Source: Acidobacteriota bacterium
Lineage (GTDB): Bacteria > Acidobacteriota > Terriglobia > 20CM-2-55-15
Direction: 5' to 3'
NCBI GenBank assembly: GCA_022821145.1
Contig: JAJEEE010000042.1
Span: 1-45,843, forward strand
Length of the DNA: 45,843 bases
A program made the position numbers and the translations under genes. This document shows positions 41,776 to 45,843 of the stretch, piece after piece. Numbering within the stretch: position 1 is the stretch's first letter; each line of letters starts with the position of its first letter. Below the pieces are notes generated by a model. It was not told the DNA's origin, did no database searches, and was given only the letters and a program-made list of their open reading frames with translations.

Positions 41776-42678
41776 ATGCCGCGCATCCTGCTCGCCGCCG
41801 CCGCGTGCGGCCTCCTCTGCCCCTGGGCCGCGGCCCAGGATGCGGCGCGGCTCGACGCCATGCTGGCCGACGTCCGCCGAATGGAGGTCGACTCCAACGA
41901 CGGCCGCGGCGACGCGCTGATGCGCATCCTCGAAGAGCGCGGCGTCCCGTACGCGGTCGAGTCGTTCGAGATCGAGCCGCGCGCCGACTATCCGCGCACC
42001 GTGGGGCGCAACATCGTCGTGACGCTGGGCGCGGACGCGGGCGACATCGTCGTGGGCGCGCACTACGACGCGGTGTGGTTGGGCGACGGCGCGTTGAGCC
42101 GCGGCGCCGTCGACAACGCGGCGTCGTCCGTGATCCTGGTGTGGCTGGCGGAGACGCTGTCGATGGAACCGCTCGAGCATCGCGTCCGGATCGTCTTCTT
42201 CGACATGGAAGAGATCGGCCTGGTGGGTTCCCGTGAATTCGTTCGAAGACACGCGGACGCGCCGATCGCCGCCGCCGTCAACCTCGACGTGAACGGATAC
42301 GGGGATACGGTCTTCTTCGGTCCCACGGCGTCCGGCGGCAACGGCGGCGTGCATGCCGCGATGCGGCAGGCGTGCACCGAGGTGGAACTCGAGTGCGTGG
42401 AATTCCCGCGGTATCCCGCCAGCGACTACCTCAGCTTCCAGCGGGCCGGCGTCCCGAACGTTTCCGTCAGCGTGCTGCCTTCGAACGAGGCCCAGGAGAT
42501 GTACGCCGCCTATAACGGCGCGGCGGGGCAGGGCGGGGGCGTGCCCGCGTTGTTTCGGCTGATCCATACGGCCCGCGACACGTCGGAATCGGTCGACCCC
42601 GCCGCCATGGACACGGTCTACCGCACCGTCCTGGCTCTCCTGCGCCAGCTCGACGCCGGTCTGGAGTCCGCACCGTGA
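41776..42678 (+). CDS. Exported M28-family zinc aminopeptidase
   Basis: A 300-residue peptidase with a signal peptide (MPRILLAAAACGLLCPWAAA). The di-zinc ligands are all visible: H96 (VGAHYDAV), D113 (GAVDNAAS), E145/E146 (FDMEEIG, general base and ligand), D171 (VNLDVNGYG) and H264 (LIHTARDT). It is short for the family and has no PA insertion, so it is probably a simple periplasmic aminopeptidase. GGGAG at 41766-41770 is the ribosome site. The stop overlaps the HupE-like gene's GTG by four bases. Confidence 0.9.
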   Translation: MPRILLAAAACGLLCPWAAAQDAARLDAMLADVRRMEVDSNDGRGDALMRILEERGVPYAVESFEIEPRADYPRTVGRNIVVTLGADAGDIVVGAHYDAVWLGDGALSRGAVDNAASSVILVWLAETLSMEPLEHRVRIVFFDMEEIGLVGSREFVRRHADAPIAAAVNLDVNGYGDTVFFGPTASGGNGGVHAAMRQACTEVELECVEFPRYPASDYLSFQRAGVPNVSVSVLPSNEAQEMYAAYNGAAGQGGGVPALFRLIHTARDTSESVDPAAMDTVYRTVLALLRQLDAGLESAP

Positions 42679-43994
42679 CAGGCGCCGGACGCCTCGCCGC
42701 GGGCGCCGCCATCGCGACGGCGCTCTTCTGTCTCCTCGTCCCCTTGGCGAGCGCCCACGACATCCCCAACGACGTCACGGTCCAGGGTTGGCTGCGGCCC
42801 GAAGGCCGGACCCTGAGCGCGCTCCTGCGGGTGCCGCTCGAGGCGATGCGCGACATCAACTGGCCCGTGGGCGGACCGGGTTACCTGGACATCGAGGCCG
42901 CCGAGCCGTTGCTCCGGGACGCCGTCACCGTCTGGCTCGCCAACGACGTCGCGGTGTACGAAGAGGGCCAGCGGCTCCCGGCGCCCACGATCGCCGCCGC
43001 GCGGTTGTCGCTGCCGTCCGATCCGTCCTTCCGGACCTACGAGGAAGCCCTCGCCCACGTGACGGACGGGCGGCTCGATCCATCGACGCAGATCGTCTGG
43101 CAGCAACTGATGCTCGACACGGTGCTGGAGTATCCGATCGCGTCGGAGACGTCGGAGTTCGCGTTGCGCCCGGGGACCGAGCGCCTCGGCCTCCGGGTGT
43201 TGACGGTGATCCGCTTCATGCTTCCCGACGGCGCCGTACGGCCGTTCGAGTTCCTGGGCGACCCCGGCGTCGTGCCGTTGGACCCGCGCTGGCATCAGGC
43301 CGCGTTACGCTTCGTGAGCCTGGGATTCTTCCACATCCTCGACGGCCTGGATCACCTGCTGTTTCTGCTCTGCCTGATCATTCCGATCCGCCGCGTGCGG
43401 CCGCTGGTGCTGGTCGTCTCGGCGTTCACGGTCGGCCATTCCATCACGCTGATCGGGTCGGCGCTGGAGTGGGCGCCCAACGCGCTATGGTTTCCGCCCA
43501 TGGTCGAGACCCTGATCGCGGTTTCGATCGTCTACATGGCGCTGGAGAACATCGTCGGCGGCGGCGCCGAGCGCCGGTGGCTGATCACGCTGGGTTTCGG
43601 CCTGGTTCACGGATTCGGCTTCTCGTTCGCGCTGGGCGAGACCATGCAGTTCGCCGGGGCGCATCTGCTGACGTCGCTGCTCGCCTTCAACGTCGGCGTC
43701 GAGCTCGGGCAGCTCCTGGTGCTGGCGATCCTGTTGCCCGCCATCGTCCTGCTGTTCCGCCACGTCGTGCCCGAGCGCATCGGCGTGATCGTGCTGTCGG
43801 TGATCATCGCCCACACGGCCTGGCACTGGATGACGGACCGTTTCGAGATTCTCCGGCAGTACACGTTTCCCGCCGTCGACGCGCCCTCGTTCGCGACGTT
43901 GCTGCGCTGGCTGACGGCCATCGTGTTCGCCGCCGGCGTCATCTGGCTGGTCAAGGTTCTTCGGAAGCCGCGTTCCACGGAAACCGCCGACTGA
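42675..43994 (+). CDS. HupE/UreJ-family membrane protein with N-terminal periplasmic domain
   Basis: A 439-residue protein. A signal-like segment (AAIATALFCLLVPLASA) leads to a periplasmic domain of about 180 residues (AHDIPNDVTVQGWLRPEGR, then a strand-rich body). This is followed by about seven membrane helices with the HupE/UreJ signature: FFHILDGLDHLLFLLCLI, FTVGHSITLIGSAL and FGLVHGFGFSFALGE, each with conserved His/Asp that may bind nickel or cobalt. The family is thought to move or accept metal ions. The start GTG overlaps the M28 peptidase stop (GTGA, 42675-42678), implying coupled expression. No hydrogenase or urease genes are nearby. Confidence 0.85.
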   Translation: MTGAGRLAAGAAIATALFCLLVPLASAHDIPNDVTVQGWLRPEGRTLSALLRVPLEAMRDINWPVGGPGYLDIEAAEPLLRDAVTVWLANDVAVYEEGQRLPAPTIAAARLSLPSDPSFRTYEEALAHVTDGRLDPSTQIVWQQLMLDTVLEYPIASETSEFALRPGTERLGLRVLTVIRFMLPDGAVRPFEFLGDPGVVPLDPRWHQAALRFVSLGFFHILDGLDHLLFLLCLIIPIRRVRPLVLVVSAFTVGHSITLIGSALEWAPNALWFPPMVETLIAVSIVYMALENIVGGGAERRWLITLGFGLVHGFGFSFALGETMQFAGAHLLTSLLAFNVGVELGQLLVLAILLPAIVLLFRHVVPERIGVIVLSVIIAHTAWHWMTDRFEILRQYTFPAVDAPSFATLLRWLTAIVFAAGVIWLVKVLRKPRSTETAD

Positions 43995-44124
43995 CGGGTC
44001 GTCTACGTCGAACGGCACGATCGTCGGTTCGCGATCCTCGCCGGGTCCGACCTCATCGGTCCGAAACAGACCTCGCTTGCAGATATGTACCTTATATGGT
44101 TCAATGCACATCGAAAGGTGCATG

Positions 44125-44481
44125 ATGGTCGACGAGTCGAAGCCACGGAAGATTCCGATGCGCTTCTACCGCACGCGATCCGGTAGGGAACCCGTGAGGG
44201 AGTGGCCGAAGGCGCTGGACGAGGCCGAGCGTCAGGCGATCGGGAAGGACTTGCTGCGGGCGCAATGGCGATGGCCGGTCGGCATGCCTCTGTGCCGTCC
44301 GATGGGAGACGGCCTTTGGGAAATCCGGACGGATCTACCCATGAAACGGACGGCGCGCGTGCTGTTGTGCTCGTATCGAAACCATCTGGTCGTGCTGCAT
44401 GGGTTCGTCAAGAAAACGCGGACGACACCGGATTCGGACATGGCGACGGCGCGAAAGCGTCAGAAGGAGTTGGAACGATGA
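44125..44481 (+). CDS. HigB-2/Gp49-like toxin of the RelE superfamily
   Basis: A 118-residue toxin with the phage Gp49/HigB-2 pattern: MRFYRTRSGREPVREWPKAL, QAIGKDLLRAQW, then MGDGLWEIRTDLPMKRTARVL and LVVLHGFVKKTRTTP. An AAAGG ribosome site (44114-44118) stands six bases before this ATG; another in-frame ATG at 44122 is three bases from it. The stop overlaps the antitoxin start by four bases. It is unlike the HigB at 1797, so it is a separate acquisition. Confidence 0.88.
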   Translation: MVDESKPRKIPMRFYRTRSGREPVREWPKALDEAERQAIGKDLLRAQWRWPVGMPLCRPMGDGLWEIRTDLPMKRTARVLLCSYRNHLVVLHGFVKKTRTTPDSDMATARKRQKELER

Positions 44482-44756
44482 GTGAGAAGCGTATGGGATC
44501 CAGCATCGACGCCTTTCTCAAGGAGGAAGGCATCTTCGAAGAAACCCAGGCGCAGGCAATCAAGGAAGTCGTGGCGTGGCAACTCGCGGAAGCCATGAAG
44601 AAGGAAAGGATCTCCAAGAACAAGATGGCGAAGCTGCTGAAGACGAGCCGCACACAGGTGGACCGGTTGCTCGATCCGAAAAACGATATCACGCTCGGCA
44701 GCCTTCAGCGGGCGGCCGCCATGGTCGGGCGCCGCGTGAACATCGAGTTGGTGTAA
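44478..44756 (+). CDS. XRE-family antitoxin of the HigB-2 module
   Basis: A 92-residue protein with an N-terminal tether (SIDAFLKEEGIFEETQAQAIKE) and a C-terminal helix-turn-helix (ERISKNKMAKLLKTSRTQVD, recognition helix about residues 57-66). The end, DITLGSLQRAAAMVGRRVNIELV, is the common tail of this antitoxin group. The ATG at 44478 overlaps the toxin stop (ATGA, 44478-44481). Its putative DNA site upstream of the toxin was not identified. Confidence 0.9.
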   Translation: MSEKRMGSSIDAFLKEEGIFEETQAQAIKEVVAWQLAEAMKKERISKNKMAKLLKTSRTQVDRLLDPKNDITLGSLQRAAAMVGRRVNIELV

Positions 44757-44802
44757 CGCGGGATCCTTATGATGGCTGCTTACAGGCGCGACGTCTGCGA
44801 CG

Positions 44803-44964
44803 TCACGTGTCCGCCGGGACAACCGGGTGCGTGCGGCCGTCCCGATGCTCGGCGAGCGCTTCGTCAGCAAGGGACTTGAGGGTGTCTGGGGACGAGGTGA
44901 GAAACTCGCCCCACCTCCGTTCGGAGGCCAGTTCATCGAGCAGCCATTGCGCCAGCCGGTTCAG
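44803..44964 (-). pseudogene. Truncated antitoxin-like fragment directly behind the LarA-like gene
   Basis: The minus-strand frame here encodes WLLDELASERRWGEFLTSSP, then DTLKSLADEALAEHRDGRT, the C-terminal half of a common 75-85-residue small protein usually encoded just before RelE or PIN toxins. The N-terminal half and any ATG/GTG/TTG start are missing; only a CTG at 44964 opens the segment, one base from the LarA stop. No toxin follows. It looks like a remnant of another toxin-antitoxin module joined to the end of the LarA gene, though a short gene read from CTG cannot be excluded. Confidence 0.5.
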
Positions 44965-45812
44965 GCTCCCGCTTCGCCGCGGAGGTACGGGATCGTCTGG
45001 GGGCCGCGGGGAAGAACGCACAGTGTGGCGTCGGGGCCGGCGCGCTCCAGGGCGCCAACAGTGGTTCCGGCGACGTCTCCGGCCGGTTCGAAATGCGCGG
45101 CCCGCAACGCGTGGTCCGAGAGTCCGCCGGCGTGCACGAACACTTCGGCCTTCAGTTGAATCTGCGCCTGGATCTGGACCTGCCACTGGTCCGGCCGCGA
45201 ATATCCCGGCGCCTGGATCATGTCCAGCAGCGACTGCGCGGACGGCCGGGACCGTAGAATTTCGCCGTAGGCGCCGTGGTCGGGCAGGCCGTCGCGGCAT
45301 TCCGCCGCGCATACGATCGTCCCGCCCGGCTTGACGACCTTGGCCGCGGCCGACATGCCCTTGACGGCCTGGTAGAGGTTCTGGTCCAACGGATACCCCG
45401 AGTTGGTGGTCAGGACGACGTCGAACGGCGCCTCGACCGCGCGCATGGCGTCGGCCCGGGCCGCGCGGCACGCGGCGGCGTGCTCCACGGATAGCTCTCC
45501 GGCGAAGACCGCGGTGATCGCCTGCCGGCGGTTGAGCGTGACGTCCACGGCGAAGTCGACCCCCGTCATCCGGGCGATCTCGCGCACGTCGTCGTGGACG
45601 GGGTTCCCCTCGGTCACGCCCCACGTGGCGCTGGGGTGGCCGATGCGCCGCGCGTCATGCAGGTGCATGACGGTTTCCAGGCCCGCCAGTCCGGGCGCAA
45701 CCATCTTCGGACCGCCGCTGAACCCCGCGAAGAAGTGCGGCTCTACGAACCCGGTCGTTAAACGTACTTCGGAGTTAACCCACTCCCGGTTCAGAAGTAC
45801 CTGAACCCCCGT
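44961..45812 (-). CDS. LarA-like nickel-pincer racemase homologue; 5' part beyond the window, with an in-frame TAG near the edge
   Basis: This is the C-terminal part of a LarA/DUF2088 protein. Key residues of Lactobacillus LarA are matched with the same spacing: the His of EPHFFAGFSGGPK (LarA H174), its Lys, which carries the nickel-pincer cofactor (K184, codon 45707-45705), and the second His of VMHLHD (H200). Family similarity continues upstream through LNREWVNSEVRLTTGFVEP. A TAG (45815-45813) interrupts the frame there, while codons beyond it (SSLVEVGET) still look like LarA. The ATG at 45704 would drop the cofactor Lys, and no standard start lies between, so a longer gene with a nonsense mutation or a contig-end sequencing error is likely. 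Confidence 0.75.
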   Translation of the reverse strand, partial: TGVQVLLNREWVNSEVRLTTGFVEPHFFAGFSGGPKMVAPGLAGLETVMHLHDARRIGHPSATWGVTEGNPVHDDVREIARMTGVDFAVDVTLNRRQAITAVFAGELSVEHAAACRAARADAMRAVEAPFDVVLTTNSGYPLDQNLYQAVKGMSAAAKVVKPGGTIVCAAECRDGLPDHGAYGEILRSRPSAQSLLDMIQAPGYSRPDQWQVQIQAQIQLKAEVFVHAGGLSDHALRAAHFEPAGDVAGTTVGALERAGPDATLCVLPRGPQTIPYLRGEAGA

Positions 45813-45843
45813 CTACGTCTCGCCGACTTCTACGAGCGACGAC

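Noticed and set aside
45702-45704. ATG as the true start of the LarA-like gene
   Set aside because: It would remove the cofactor-binding Lys and the conserved stretch encoded directly upstream in the same frame.

Overview
The window is about 46 kb of very GC-rich bacterial DNA with dense, conventional gene packing and many 1-4 nt start/stop overlaps. No rRNA, tRNA or CRISPR array was seen. Three features recall Acidobacteriota such as the Vicinamibacteria, probably an uncultured heterotroph: a paired DUF1592 (cytochrome-like) and DUF1552 operon, a TonB receptor with an abbreviated plug ending in Phe, and several PQQ enzymes with DUF6152. This placement is an inference from gene content, and no marker gene confirms it. 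Both ends look like contig ends: the Fic gene at the left and the LarA gene at the right are open or damaged there.

Layout. 1-2.9 kb is a less GC-rich accessory segment with a Fic protein, a HigBA module and an orphan protein resembling dnd-system-associated protein 4. 2.9-6.3 kb (minus) holds a Phd/VapC module, threonine synthase and a translationally coupled SLC13 transporter. 6.3-9.4 kb holds a divergent pair: an acyl-CoA synthetase and homogentisate dioxygenase (tyrosine catabolism). 9.4-12.1 kb has a 23-bp hairpin repeat array, a small retropepsin-like protease, an alpha/beta hydrolase and an exported DUF4350/ThuA-like protein. 12.4-17.7 kb is a Gld-type ABC exporter operon (ATPase, fused permease-GldG protein, DUF4340 protein, small exported protein). 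17.7-24.9 kb has two convergent PQQ dehydrogenases; the minus-strand one is in an operon with a dihaem cytochrome c and the unusual TonB receptor. 25-26.1 kb encodes a DUF6152 protein, followed by a 166-bp foldback element resembling a MITE.

26.3-32.1 kb holds two convergent operons with the same enzyme set in two architectures: a fused circularly permuted ATP-grasp/alpha-E protein plus transglutaminase on the plus strand, and separate alpha-E and ATP-grasp proteins on the minus strand. This is the best candidate for a poorly described system, probably making or attaching a peptide-like product. 32.2-32.9 kb is a second VapBC-type module. 33.2-39.4 kb is an operon of four exported proteins: DUF1592 cytochrome-like, DUF1552, a degenerate metallo-beta-lactamase-fold protein and an ankyrin-repeat protein. 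39.4-41.6 kb (minus) has a soluble aldose dehydrogenase and an AEC carrier. 41.8-44.0 kb couples an M28 peptidase to a HupE/UreJ membrane protein. 44.1-45.8 kb has a second HigB/HigA-type module, an antitoxin-like remnant and a LarA-like lactate racemase homologue with an in-frame TAG near the edge.

The common theme is periplasmic oxidation and uptake (PQQ enzymes, c-type haems, TonB receptor), with at least four toxin-antitoxin modules scattered between operons. An extended -10 motif (TGnTAGAAT-like) recurs upstream of several operons and looks like the housekeeping promoter type here.
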